Below are positions 7,949 to 16,905 of a stretch of DNA of 64,000 bases, in pieces. Under the pieces are notes generated by a model. It saw only the letters and a list, made by a program, of their open reading frames with translations, had not been told where the DNA came from and did not search any database. Positions within the stretch are counted from its first letter, which is position 1, and each line of letters opens with the position of its first letter. Origin of the DNA: JANNNF01 sp963772935 (lineage in GTDB: Bacteria > Pseudomonadota > Alphaproteobacteria > Rhodobacterales > Rhodobacteraceae); NCBI GenBank assembly GCA_963772935.1, contig CAVYZK010000007.1, forward strand, positions 310,001 to 374,000, written 5' to 3'. The position numbers and the translations under genes were made by a program.

Positions 7949-9457
7949 TCAAAGGCTCTCCAGAAACGCGATCAGGGCAGTGCGGTCGGGGGTGGGCAGG
8001 GCGATGGTGGCATCGCGGGCAGACTGTGCCTCGCCGCCATGCCACAGCACTGCCTCAAGGATCGAGCGGGCGCGGCCATCGTGCAGCAGCGCGGTCTGGC
8101 CTGACACCAGTTCTGTCAAGCCCAGCCCCCACAACGGCGGCGTGCGCCATTCGGTGCCCGTCGCCACGCCTTCTGGGCGATTGTCGGCCAGCCCTGCGCC
8201 CATGTCGTGCAGCAGCAGGTCGGTATAGGGCCAGATCAGTTGAAAGCTTTGCTCGGGTTGGTCTTTCAGCCGATTGGTGACGTATTTTGGCGTGTGACAG
8301 CCCGCACAGCCGATGTCATGAAACACCGCCTTGCCGCGCAATACCTGCTTATCAGCGATATCGCGGCGTTCCGGTACGCCCAGATTGCGGGCGTAGAAGG
8401 TGACCAGATCCAGCGTTTCGCCATCAGCCTCCAGCCCGTCGCGGATACCCGGTTCCTGCCCGTTGATCGCGGTACGGCACGCGGTTTGCGCAGTGGTACA
8501 TTCGCCCCAAGGGTCGCGGTGCAGCGGGTTCGAAAGCCCCATGTCGCCCGCAAACGCCGCCGCCGATTGTTCGCGCACTGTGGCCGCCCCCGCCTTCAAC
8601 CCGAACCGCCCCAGCATGGGGACGCCATGTTCGGCACTGATCACCACAGACGCGCGGCCCGAAATGCCATTGCCATCGGCATCGTCCGGGTCAGCATGGG
8701 CCAGAATATCGGCGGCGGGAATAGCCTCCAGCAACCCCAGCCCGATCATCTGGGGTGCCACGCGCGGCGACAGCATGATGCCGTCATGCAAGGGGCCATA
8801 GGCAAGGTCAGAGACTGAATAGCTGGGGTTCCGCAACGAAACGACTGTGCCGTCGGCCAGCGTGACCGGGGCATCCGTATAGGACACCTCCATCCGCCCT
8901 TCTGCCGCCTGACCGGGGCTGGCGAAGTCCTGCAACTGGCTGCCGTAAACCGGGTCTGGTTGCGTGGCGAGGTAATCCTTGATGGCGTCGGGCGTCGGCC
9001 CACCCGGAATCGACAGGCGCAGGAACATCGACACCCGGTTGTCATCGGCCCCTTCTGGCGGGTGGCCGCGGCCGTCCTTCAGGTGGCAATCCTGACAGCC
9101 GCGCGCGTTATACAGCGGCCCAAGCCCGTCCGACGCGAGGGTCGAGGCCGGGGAGGCGATCCAGGTCTTGCGGAACAGCGCGTTGCCCAGCTTGAAATCC
9201 AGCTCACGCTCAAACGGGGTGTTGGCGGAGGATTGCGAAAACGCATCCGGCGTCGTGCGGGCGCGCACGGTGGCACCGCCAGCGGATTTGCCCTCAAACG
9301 GCTCGGGTTTGGTGAAATCACTGGGCGCGCGCAGCACGGCGGCGATCTTGGCAGCTTCGGCTTTGGTGCGGGGAATGACCGGCAAATGCCGGTCATCAAG
9401 GTCCAGCGCAAAAGCAGGACCAGCCAGAACAACCGCAAGCAACAGGGGGCGCAACAT
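7949..9457 (-). CDS. Di-haem oxidoreductase family protein (DUF1111, IrpB-like)
   Basis: A 502-residue exported c-type cytochrome with two haem-binding motifs, CQDCH near residue 123 and CAGCH near residue 386 (counted from the upstream ATG), as in the DUF1111 'thiol oxidoreductase' family. The signal peptide is MLRPLLLAVVLAGPAFA. Two in-frame ATGs exist at 9463 and 9457; the AAGGAC ribosome binding site abuts the first, so 9457 is preferred. It heads the operon irpB - imelysin - DUF1513. In related clusters this protein is thought to perform redox chemistry on iron in the periplasm. A palindrome at 9496-9512 lies in its upstream gap. Confidence 0.85.
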   Translation of the reverse strand: MLRPLLLAVVLAGPAFALDLDDRHLPVIPRTKAEAAKIAAVLRAPSDFTKPEPFEGKSAGGATVRARTTPDAFSQSSANTPFERELDFKLGNALFRKTWIASPASTLASDGLGPLYNARGCQDCHLKDGRGHPPEGADDNRVSMFLRLSIPGGPTPDAIKDYLATQPDPVYGSQLQDFASPGQAAEGRMEVSYTDAPVTLADGTVVSLRNPSYSVSDLAYGPLHDGIMLSPRVAPQMIGLGLLEAIPAADILAHADPDDADGNGISGRASVVISAEHGVPMLGRFGLKAGAATVREQSAAAFAGDMGLSNPLHRDPWGECTTAQTACRTAINGQEPGIRDGLEADGETLDLVTFYARNLGVPERRDIADKQVLRGKAVFHDIGCAGCHTPKYVTNRLKDQPEQSFQLIWPYTDLLLHDMGAGLADNRPEGVATGTEWRTPPLWGLGLTELVSGQTALLHDGRARSILEAVLWHGGEAQSARDATIALPTPDRTALIAFLESL

Positions 9458-9495
9458 GGGCATGTCCTTTCGCCCCCCGTGGTAGCCGACCTTTC

Positions 9496-9512
9496 CTGAT
9501 TATTTCAATCAG
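9496..9512 (-). promoter_or_regulatory. Palindrome upstream of the di-haem gene, candidate operator
   Basis: CTGATT-ATTTC-AATCAG is a perfect 6-bp inverted repeat, extendable by three more T/A pairs after one mismatch. It lies about 40 bases upstream of the irpB start, where an operator would be expected, and has no T-run after it on the minus strand, which argues against a terminator. Its identity as an iron-responsive site is a guess from context. Confidence 0.4.
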
Positions 9513-9521
9513 AAAAGCGTG

Positions 9522-9538
9522 AAGCGCTTGCGGCGCTT
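9522..9538 (-). terminator. Short hairpin after the bacterioferritin gene
   Basis: AAGCGC (9522-9527) pairs with GCGCTT (9533-9538) around a five-base loop, four bases past the bfr stop. On the minus strand a TTTT follows five bases later. It is weak but correctly placed for a terminator or 3' stabiliser. Confidence 0.4.
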
Positions 9539-9542
9539 AGCC

Positions 9543-10028
9543 TCACTCGCCCGCGTTGGCAGGCGACGCGTTCAGCAGGGCATACCCGGGCGCCCCCAAG
9601 GTTTCGTACAGATCAAGCTGGGTTTCCAGAAAGTCGATATGACCTTCTTCATCTGCCAAAATCTCATCGAACATCGCGCGGGTGACGTAATCGCCGACCT
9701 GATCGCAGTACTGGCGCGCTTCGATGTAAAGGGTCCGCGCGCCATGCTCGGCGGCAAGATCCGATTCCAGCGTTTCCTTCACGGTCTGGCCAATCCGCAG
9801 GCTGTCCAGCTTTTGCAGGTTCGGGTGGCCTTCCAGAAAGATGATCCGCGCGATGAACTTGTCGGCGTGGTGCATTTCCTCGATCGACTCGGCGCGAGAT
9901 TTGGCGGCCAGTTTGCCCAGACCCCAGTCATCCTGCAGCCGGTAATGCAGCCAATACTGGCTGACGGCGGTCAATTCAGACCGCAGACCCGCGTTCAGAT
10001 ACTCGATGACTTTTGCGTCGCCCTTCAT
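9543..10028 (-). CDS. bfr: Bacterioferritin
   Basis: A 161-residue haem-containing ferritin that stores iron as a mineral core in a 24-mer. Counting from the ATG at 10028 (MKGDAKVIEYLN), ferroxidase and haem residues fall at the canonical positions: E18, E51, H54 and the haem ligand M52 in IEEMHHADKF, with later ligands in DLAAEHGARTLYIEA and LADEEGHIDFLE. That agreement is why 10028 is preferred to the ATG at 10034. It lies between the bacterioferritin-associated ferredoxin gene and the irpB operon. A perfect ICE/Irr-type palindrome about 100 bases upstream suggests iron/haem control by Irr. Confidence 0.95.
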   Translation of the reverse strand: MKGDAKVIEYLNAGLRSELTAVSQYWLHYRLQDDWGLGKLAAKSRAESIEEMHHADKFIARIIFLEGHPNLQKLDSLRIGQTVKETLESDLAAEHGARTLYIEARQYCDQVGDYVTRAMFDEILADEEGHIDFLETQLDLYETLGAPGYALLNASPANAGE

Positions 10029-10126
10029 GGCCACACTCCCCTGCGTTGCGCGGGAAAGTCCCGCCTGCTTCGTGATGAGGTAAAGTTAGGGCGCAGCGGG
10101 CCTGCTGTCCATGGCCGCCGCAAAGT

Positions 10127-10147
10127 ATTTTAGAACCATTCTAAAAT
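10127..10147 (-). promoter_or_regulatory. Iron control element (Irr box) upstream of bfr
   Basis: ATTTTAGAA-CCA-TTCTAAAAT is a perfect 9-bp inverted repeat with a 3-base spacer. It matches the ICE consensus TTTAGAA-N3-TTCTAAA bound by the haem-responsive regulator Irr in alphaproteobacteria. It sits in the 130-base gap between bfd and bfr, roughly 100 bases before the bfr start. Irr represses storage genes such as bfr under iron limitation in related bacteria. Confidence 0.75.
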
Positions 10148-10160
10148 TGACGGAATTACT

Positions 10161-10418
10161 CTACTTCAGGCGGTGGGCGCGCATCCGGGTCAGGGTGGGC
10201 AGTTTGGGCGGATCGGTGCGGCCCGGTACGCCAAAGCTGTCGCACAGGCGCATGGTATCCAGCAGCAGGGGCATACAGCCGCCGCAATCTGCGCGCTTGC
10301 CTAGGGCGTGGTAGACCTTGCCGGGGGTGATGATGGTGGCAGGGTCGGATGCGCGCATCCAATCCACCGCCGACCGGATCTGTTCGTCAGAAATGTTCTG
10401 GCAATGGCAGACGATCAT
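10161..10418 (-). CDS. bfd: Bacterioferritin-associated ferredoxin-like (2Fe-2S) protein
   Basis: An 85-residue protein with the Bfd fold. Cysteines at C4, C6, C45 and C48 (MIVCHCQN and ADCGGC) form the C-x-C...C-x-x-C ligand set of Bfd, which reduces the bacterioferritin core to release iron in the cytoplasm. The start at 10418 is chosen because the Bfd family begins at MIVC; the frame runs open further upstream into irpA. The ATG follows the irpA stop by one base, so it is probably cotranscribed with hemP-irpA. The C-terminal tail of about 25 residues beyond the usual Bfd length is of unknown role. Confidence 0.85.
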   Translation of the reverse strand: MIVCHCQNISDEQIRSAVDWMRASDPATIITPGKVYHALGKRADCGGCMPLLLDTMRLCDSFGVPGRTDPPKLPTLTRMRAHRLK

Positions 10419-10419
10419 T

Positions 10420-11695
10420 TCACTGAAACACCGCTTCGGGGTTATCCAGGCTGTCAGACCCTTCAAACGCAATCTTCGACAAGCCGAGCGCCGTTACCGC
10501 CCGGTCGATTGACGCGGTTTGCGTCACCAGCCCGGTGATGGCGGCGGTGATCAGCGCCTCGCCTTCGGCATTGCCTGCGGCCAGCATCTGGTCATAGGCA
10601 AACCCACCCTCAGCCGCCGTCTTGATGGCCCCAAGGGCTGCCACGGTGGTGTCGAGTTCACGCCTTCAACTGGGTGTCGATGCCCGCATCCGCAGCGGCC
10701 ACCAGTTCAGACAGCGAGGGGCCAGTGACGACGGTGCCGTCAACCCGCGTGTAGCTGCCCAGATAGACGTTCCGCACCCCCAGACCATCGTAATAGTGGC
10801 TGTTGTGGGTGTTGTCGGAAAAGCAGTCATGCTCTTCCTCCGGGTCGTTCAGCATCAGGCCAAGCTTCATCCGCTCGCCCGCCTGCTCACCATAAGACAG
10901 GCTGCCCATGCCGGTCAGCATGGCCAGCAACCCAGCCTTCGGATCGGCAGTCACAGCGGCAGCACCAGCCCCGCCGGGTGCCCAGGCACTTGCCATATAG
11001 TCCAGATCAGACACCAACAAAGCGGTTGCCGCCCTCAGATACGCTGCACGGCGGTCGCAGTTGCCACCCGTACAGGCATCGCCTGCCGCAAAATCGGTGA
11101 AAGGCCGTGCCCCTGCGCCGGGGCCGGTCCCGTTCAGATCCTGCCCCCACAACAGAAACTCGATGGCGTGATAGCCTGATGCCACGTTGGATTCGATGCC
11201 ATCCGCCTCTTGCAGTGTGTCGCTGATGAAGGCGGGGGTGATGGTGGTGGCGTCAATCTCGGTGCCCGACAGGGTAAACTTCGGCGTCGCAATGATGTTC
11301 AGCGTGGACAGCGGGTTTTCTTCAGACTTGCCATAGCTGGGGTCCACATAGTCGATCAGGCCTTCGTCCAGCGGCCAGGAATTCACCTTACCCTCCCAGT
11401 CATCAACGATGGCGTTACCAAACCGGAACACCTCGGACTGCTGGTAGGGCACGCGCGACGCCAGCCAAGCTGTACGCGCAGCGGTCAGCGTTTCATCTGA
11501 CGGTGCCGCGATCAGGGCATCAACAGCCGTCTGCAAGGTCTTGGCTGTGGTCAGCGCGTCGCCATAAGTTGCGGCGGCAATCGCCACATAGGTGTCCACC
11601 ACCTGTGCCGGCTCGGCGGCAAAGGCCTGACTCGTGCAAAGCGTGCCCGTGCAAAGCGTAGTCGTCATCAGGGCGGCGAAGATAGGGCGAGTCAT
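10420..11695 (-). CDS. Imelysin family iron-regulated protein (IrpA-like), frameshifted
   Basis: An exported M75-like imelysin of about 424 residues after correction. The signal peptide starts at the ATG at 11695, with an AAGGAC ribosome binding site. The defining GxHxxE motif is present as GYHAIEF (residues 174-180), along with RVPYQQSEVFRFGN and ERMKLGLMLNDPEEEHDCFSD-like stretches of IrpA. The frame breaks at about 10660, where an extra T (minus strand) separates DTQLKA from ELDTTVAALGAIKTAAE. Deleting one base gives exactly 425 codons. It lies 44 bases after hemP and one base before bfd. Such proteins work in periplasmic or outer-membrane iron uptake. Confidence 0.85.
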
Positions 11696-11739
11696 GGGCA
11701 GTCCTTTGGTGGGAATTAGGCCATTGGGCAATGTTCGGG

Positions 11740-11889
11740 TCATTTTGTCAGGATCAGCTTTCCGGCCCGCGTGATGCGCAGCGAATAAACCTGCCCCATC
11801 AGCACGATCCGCGCCTGCACACCGCCTTCTGTCAGGTTCAGGGCATCGTGCAGGGGCGTGGTATCGACAGGGGCCATCGCGCTGGTCAT
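11740..11889 (-). CDS. hemP: Hemin uptake protein HemP
   Basis: A 49-residue protein. Its C-terminal half shows the HemP signature: GGVQARIVLMGQVYSLRITR followed by AGKLILTK. A GAGGGTGAG ribosome binding site directly precedes the ATG at 11889. HemP proteins are small cytoplasmic factors encoded with haem and iron uptake genes, and in rhizobia HmuP acts as a co-activator of haem transport genes. It is the first gene of the minus-strand iron cluster, 44 bases before irpA. An imperfect inverted repeat (AAGTT/AACTT at 11977-11994) upstream is a possible operator, without firm support. Confidence 0.8.
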   Translation of the reverse strand: MTSAMAPVDTTPLHDALNLTEGGVQARIVLMGQVYSLRITRAGKLILTK

Positions 11890-12005
11890 CTCACCCTCGA
11901 CCGGCGCGTCAGCAGAAAAGGGCGGATATCAGGGCACGTCATATACGGCCTCCTGCAAGCAATCTATCTTCCGACAAAGTTGACAAAAAAACTTGGAAAG
12001 GTAAA

Positions 12006-12033
12006 GCCCGATTCTTTTACTTGGGTATCGGGC
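12006..12033 (-). terminator. Terminator of the type I secretion operon
   Basis: GCCCGAT (12006-12012) pairs with ATCGGGC (12027-12033). On the minus strand the stem is followed by TTTACCTTT. It lies about 100 bases beyond the stop of the HlyD-type gene. Confidence 0.55.
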
Positions 12034-12136
12034 CATGCAAAAACTGCCACAGCCGCGCGCGCTCAAGAGATTGCTCTTTGCCAAATACTCCCGCCGGAGG
12101 CATCCGTCCTCCATGCCCGGCGACCGACCAACAGGT

Positions 12137-13312
12137 TCAGCGCTCGCGCAGCGCCTCACGCGATTTGTACAGCGGCTTGGTCAGATAGGTCAGAATCGTC
12201 TTGCCGCCGGTTTCCAGCTCAACCTCGGCCAGCATGCCGGGGCGGATTTCAAGGTTCTGCTGGCGGTCGTTCAACTGGCTCAGATCCACCCGCAGAGTCA
12301 CCAGATAATGCGGGTCGCCGTCCGCCGTCCGCGCGCGTTCGTCGATGAACGTGTCGGCGGAAATGAAGGTCACTTCGGCCTTGAGACTGCCATAGATGGT
12401 GTAATCATAGGCCGACAGCTTGATGGTGGCCTGCTGCCCCTGCCGAACGGCGGCGATGTCGCGGGGTTTGACCTTGGCCTCGATGAACAGTGCCTCATCC
12501 AGCGGGATCAGTTGCAGAATTTCCTCACCCGGCCGCACGACGCCGCCAATGGTGGTGACCGACAACTTGTTCACCACACCCCGCATCGGGGCCAGCAGGG
12601 TGGTGCGGGCCAGTTGGTCTTCGCTGATCTTCAGGTTCTGCCGCAGCGAGGTCAGTTCCTTCAGCGCCTCGGAATAATCCTTGGCGCGTTCCAGCTCCAT
12701 CTGGGTGATCGTGTCGGACAGGCGGTTTTCGGCATCGCGGTGGGCCTTGCGGGCGCGGGTCACCTCGATCTGGGGGGCGACGTCCTGCTTCAGCATCCGC
12801 TCCATGATGTCCAACTCGCTGACCGCCTGATCCAGCACCGCCTGCGCGCCATCACGGCGGGCGGCAAAGTCGGACTGGCGGGCCTTCAGCAGGGTCGCCT
12901 CAGATGCCACGATATCCGGCACCCGGTCTGCCAGTTCGGCAGGCACCCGGAATTTTGACGCCCCCGTCATCTCGGCCTCAATCCGCAGGCGGCGAATGTC
13001 CAGTGCAGCGATCTGGTCGCGGTAATCATCCACCGCCGATTGGTACTGTGTCGATTGCAGCCGGGCGAGGGTCTGGCCCGGTTCGACGATATCGCCCTCG
13101 GCCACGGAAAGTTCCGCCAGAATCCCGCCTTCAAGGTTCTGGATGATCTGCGGTTTTGACGACGACACCACGGTGCCTTGGGCGCGCACAATCTCATCCA
13201 CCCAAGCAAAGGACGCCCACAGGATGAACACCACCATGGTCGCGATGATCATCCAGATGGTGATGGATGGGCCGCGTGTGCGCGTGTCAAACCCGTGGTC
13301 GATGGTGGTCAT
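12137..13312 (-). CDS. Type I secretion membrane fusion protein (HlyD/LapC family)
   Basis: A 391-residue periplasmic adaptor linking the inner-membrane ABC exporter to the TolC channel. One N-terminal membrane helix (about residues 18-38, WMIIATMVVFILWASFAWV) is followed by a lipoyl half-motif (GTVVSSSKPQIIQNLEGGIL), a long coiled-coil region (about 90-230), the second lipoyl half (LLAPMRGVVNKLSVTTIGGV) and a beta-barrel tail. The order is typical of HlyD/LapC. Its ATG overlaps the stop of the upstream ABC exporter gene. It is last in a minus-strand operon: adhesin, TolC, ABC, HlyD. Confidence 0.9.
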   Translation of the reverse strand: MTTIDHGFDTRTRGPSITIWMIIATMVVFILWASFAWVDEIVRAQGTVVSSSKPQIIQNLEGGILAELSVAEGDIVEPGQTLARLQSTQYQSAVDDYRDQIAALDIRRLRIEAEMTGASKFRVPAELADRVPDIVASEATLLKARQSDFAARRDGAQAVLDQAVSELDIMERMLKQDVAPQIEVTRARKAHRDAENRLSDTITQMELERAKDYSEALKELTSLRQNLKISEDQLARTTLLAPMRGVVNKLSVTTIGGVVRPGEEILQLIPLDEALFIEAKVKPRDIAAVRQGQQATIKLSAYDYTIYGSLKAEVTFISADTFIDERARTADGDPHYLVTLRVDLSQLNDRQQNLEIRPGMLAEVELETGGKTILTYLTKPLYKSREALRER

Positions 13313-15532
13313 TGCGCCCCGCCCCCTTGTGCTTTGGCAAGGTGGGCCAGCACGGCCTCTTTCGGCCCGTCCACCGCCAGCCTGCCGTTCTGCAAGATCA
13401 GCGTGCGGGTCGTCAGTTGCAAAATCGGCACCCGGTGGGTGGCGATAATCGCCGTGCGCCCCTCCAGCCAGCCTTTCAGGCGGCTGACCAGCGTGGCCTC
13501 CAGCGTCTGATCCAAAGCGGCGGTCGGTTCATCCAGCAGCACGACAGACGGGTTCTGCAACCACAGCCGCGCCCAGCCGATGCTCTGGCGCTGACCGACC
13601 GACAGCCCTTCGCCCAATTCCCGGATTTCCAGATCAAGCCCGCGCGGGTGGGTTTTGACGAACGGCCCAAGGCCTGCAAACTCCAGCGCCTCCAGCAGGC
13701 GGTCGTCGTTGCGTTCCAACTGGCTCAGGTTCAGGTTGTCGCGGATGGTGCCCGCGATCAGCCGCACTTCTTGCCCCAGATAGCCGATGCTGCGGCGCAA
13801 ATCGCGCGGATGCACCTGCCCCATATCAACGCCGTCCAGCAGAACCCGGCCCTTGGTCGGCTCATAAAGCCCCGCCAAGCAGCCGCAATAGGGTCGATTT
13901 GCCCGACCCGTTGCTGCCCAGTACCGCCACATGCTGCCCCGCCGGAATGGCCATCGCGGCGATCTCCACCGTGGGCGACGATTGCGGGTCATAGCGGAAT
14001 TCCACATGACGCAACTCAAACGCGCCCGCCACCTTGTCCCGCCGCAGATACTTGCGCCCGGCCTCTTCGGCCTGGCGGGCGTTGGCGATGCTGTCCAGCC
14101 CGGTCAGCGCCGATTTGACGTTGGACCAGCGCGCCATCGTCGCCGCCACCTGCGCCAAAGGCCCAAGGGTGCGGCCTGTCAGGATGCCGACCGCGATGAT
14201 GGTGCCCACGGTAAAGTCGCCCTTGAACACCAGAAACGTGCCCACAACCACAGCGGCAATATAGGTCGCCTGCTGCACCCCTTGCGCCCATGTCGTCAGG
14301 ATCGACGTCAGCTTGCGTTGATCTGATGCCTTGGATGCCGACAGCGCGTTCAGTTCTGCCCAGATGCGGTTGACTCGGTCTTCGCCGCGCTGCGTGGTGA
14401 CGGTTTCATGCTCGAACACCGCCTCATACAGCAATCGGGACGACCGCATGCTGGCCCCTTGGGTGGCATGGGTCAGGGCGACCATCCGCTTTTGCATCAG
14501 GAACCCCGGCACCACCATCAGGATCCCCCCGAAGATCAGCACCCACACGAGGTTGCCTCCGATGGAGGCGACGAGGGCCAGAAACACCACCAGAAACGGC
14601 AGGTCGGCCAAGGTGCCGATGGTCGAGGCGGTAAAGAATTCGCGCACCGACCCGAATTCGCGCATCGACCCGAAAATCTCGGACGGTTTGCGTTCGCCCG
14701 GCCCCATCTTCATGCCCAACAGCCGCGACATCAGCCGCGCCTGCACCGCCAGTTCGATGCGTTTGCCGGTGTTGTCCATCAGGGCTGACCGCGCGAGTTT
14801 CAGGAACCCTTCCATCAGCACCGCCAGCAGCGCGCCCAAGGCCAGCACCCACAGCGTGGGTTCGGATTGGTACGGGATCACCCGGTCATAGATTTGCAGA
14901 GAGAACAGTGAGATCGCCACCGCCAGGATGTTGGAGAACAGCGACGACGCCGCCACCTCCATGAACGGGCGTTTATAGTGACGAAATTCGCCCCAGAACC
15001 AATGCGCGGGCTTGGTGCCGTCGATATGGCGAGATTCAAGATCGGCCATTGTGATGCGGGCGCGCAGCGTGCGTCCGGCATAGACCGGCATGAAGTCAGC
15101 CAGCGGCACATCAAGGCGCTGATCGTCGGCTGTCGGGTCATAGATCGTGGGGCCAGCATCCGTCAGCGCCAGCACCAGCACCATCTGGCGATTGGTCATT
15201 TCCACCAGCGCAGGCCAGACACCTTCTACCAGATCGGGCAGCGTATCGACCCGCACCGTCAGGCCCGTGGCCTTCAGCGCAGCGGCAACTTCGGTCAGGC
15301 TGACCGGGCCGGTGCCTGCCGCGATGTGGATATGGTCCAGCAGGTCGGCGGGCGACACATCTGCCCCCACCAACCCGGCATAGACGGATGCCAGTTGCGC
15401 GCGGTTGGTCGCGCGTTCGCTGTGGCGGGGGGCTTGCGGGCGCGACGCAGGCGCGGCGCGCGCGGCAATCGGGCCAGCGGCGGCGACGCGGGCCGCGTTC
15501 ATGTCAAAGGCGATGACCCGGTCGTCAGTCAC
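13309..15532 (-). CDS. Type I secretion ABC exporter (LapB type), frameshifted
   Basis: A 740-residue exporter after correction. The N-terminus (about 40-150) is a C39-peptidase-like domain without an obvious catalytic cysteine, as in RTX and LapB exporters, followed by the membrane domain (about 195-470) and an ABC domain with Walker A GSNGSGKST, signature LSVGQRQ and Walker B VVLLDEPTAALD. The frame is broken at 13877-13878 just after the Walker A motif, where the coding strand reads CTGCTTGGCGGGG instead of CTGCTGGCGGGG. Removing the extra T gives 741 codons and joins STLLRLL to AGLYEPTKGRVLLDGV. It would drive secretion of the Ig-repeat adhesin encoded upstream. Confidence 0.85.
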
Positions 15533-16884
15533 ATCTGCGCCCCGCTGACCAGATCGCCGCGTTCCCGCGCCATATCCAGCTTTAGAGCCGCAATTTCATA
15601 CTTCAGCGATGCTTGTTCGCGCTGCATCCGGGTATAGCTTTCAAACTGGCTGACCAGTTCCAGCAAGGTTTTGCGGCCAGCACGGTACTGTTCGGTAAAC
15701 AGATCAAGGTTGCCTGCGGTTTGGCGCAGCACCTCGGCCCCATCCCTTTCCCGTGTGACCAGAGCCGCAATTTCACGATCCAGCGCCACCAGACGGCGGT
15801 TTGACGTTTCCGTTGCCTCGGCCACTTTGCGGGCAGCGACGTCTTCGGTCGCGGCCAGGGCCTTCAGCGTATCGCCGGTGCCAAAGCCCAATTCGGCCCC
15901 GCCAAGCGTCAAACCTGCATCCACATCGCCCGCACTGTCCAGCCCCGCTTGGGCGGCAAGACCGGGCAGATTGGCCGCACGCGCAACCCGTGCTTGCGCC
16001 ACCATGCGCGCGCCATCGCCACGCGCCAGCAGCACCGAAAGCGGCTCTGAATTGGCGGAACTGGCCGCAACACCCGACAGCCCGCGAACCCCGTCCATGG
16101 GACGCGACGCCATCGCTGTCAGTTCGGCGCGGGCCGTGGTCAGGGTTTCGCGGTCTGACGACAGGGTCGCCTGCATTTCGGTGTATTTCTGCCGCAGCAC
16201 CTGCTGTTCAGACCTGTCCGAAAGCCCACCCTCGACCCGCACGGACATGATGCGTTCATACTCGCCCATCCGCAGGATTGACGCTTCGGTCACGGCGATC
16301 AGTTCGATGGACCGCTGGCCCGAGATATAATGGCTGAGCCCCTGATAGACCCGTTCATTCAGGTCCGATGCCAGTGTGACGGCGGCCACTTCGACATCTG
16401 CCGCGGCATAGGCGCGTTCGGCCTTGTGACGGCCATTGTCGAACAGGGTTTGTTCCAGCACCAAATTGGCTGCCACCGCCCCAAGCGAGGTCAGGCTGAC
16501 GTTCGGGCCAATCGTGGGCAGCCAATTCTTGGACTTGGCCTGTGCGGTTAACCGTGCCACCCGCAGTTCGGCCTGTGCCGCGCCCTTGCTGGCCTCCAGC
16601 ACAGCGCCCGCGACCTGATCATAGGGCGAGCCTTGCACCAGCACTGACCCCCGGGCCTGAAGCCCGTCGATCAGCGGTGAGACAACTTGCCCCTTGCCGG
16701 TCAGATGTGGCTCTGACACGGCGGAAACAGCCGGATCAGAGGGGCCTTGCCCCTTGCCAAAGTTGAACATGGACACGAGCGGCAAATCCCTGCCCACGCA
16801 TCCCGATACCAGCAACAGCGCCGCCAGCACCGGCCCGGATGTTGCACATCGCGGGCCGGCTGAGCGGATACGGATCAAGGGCAT
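15529..16884 (-). CDS. TolC family outer membrane channel, type I secretion
   Basis: A 451-residue outer-membrane efflux protein. The N-terminus ends in LLLVSGC, a lipobox, so it is probably lipid-modified as in OprM-like TolC proteins. Two long helical repeats are visible (about 95-235 and 290-440) with the typical LVLEQTLFDNGRHKAE and YRAGRKTLLELVSQFESY motifs; the latter is common in LapE/TolC partners of adhesin exporters. Its stop overlaps the start of the ABC exporter gene, and it begins 21 bases after the adhesin stop. It completes a three-part type I system. Confidence 0.9.
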   Translation of the reverse strand: MPLIRIRSAGPRCATSGPVLAALLLVSGCVGRDLPLVSMFNFGKGQGPSDPAVSAVSEPHLTGKGQVVSPLIDGLQARGSVLVQGSPYDQVAGAVLEASKGAAQAELRVARLTAQAKSKNWLPTIGPNVSLTSLGAVAANLVLEQTLFDNGRHKAERAYAAADVEVAAVTLASDLNERVYQGLSHYISGQRSIELIAVTEASILRMGEYERIMSVRVEGGLSDRSEQQVLRQKYTEMQATLSSDRETLTTARAELTAMASRPMDGVRGLSGVAASSANSEPLSVLLARGDGARMVAQARVARAANLPGLAAQAGLDSAGDVDAGLTLGGAELGFGTGDTLKALAATEDVAARKVAEATETSNRRLVALDREIAALVTRERDGAEVLRQTAGNLDLFTEQYRAGRKTLLELVSQFESYTRMQREQASLKYEIAALKLDMARERGDLVSGAQM

Positions 16885-16905
16885 AGGCCCTCCTCCCCTT
16901 CCGGA

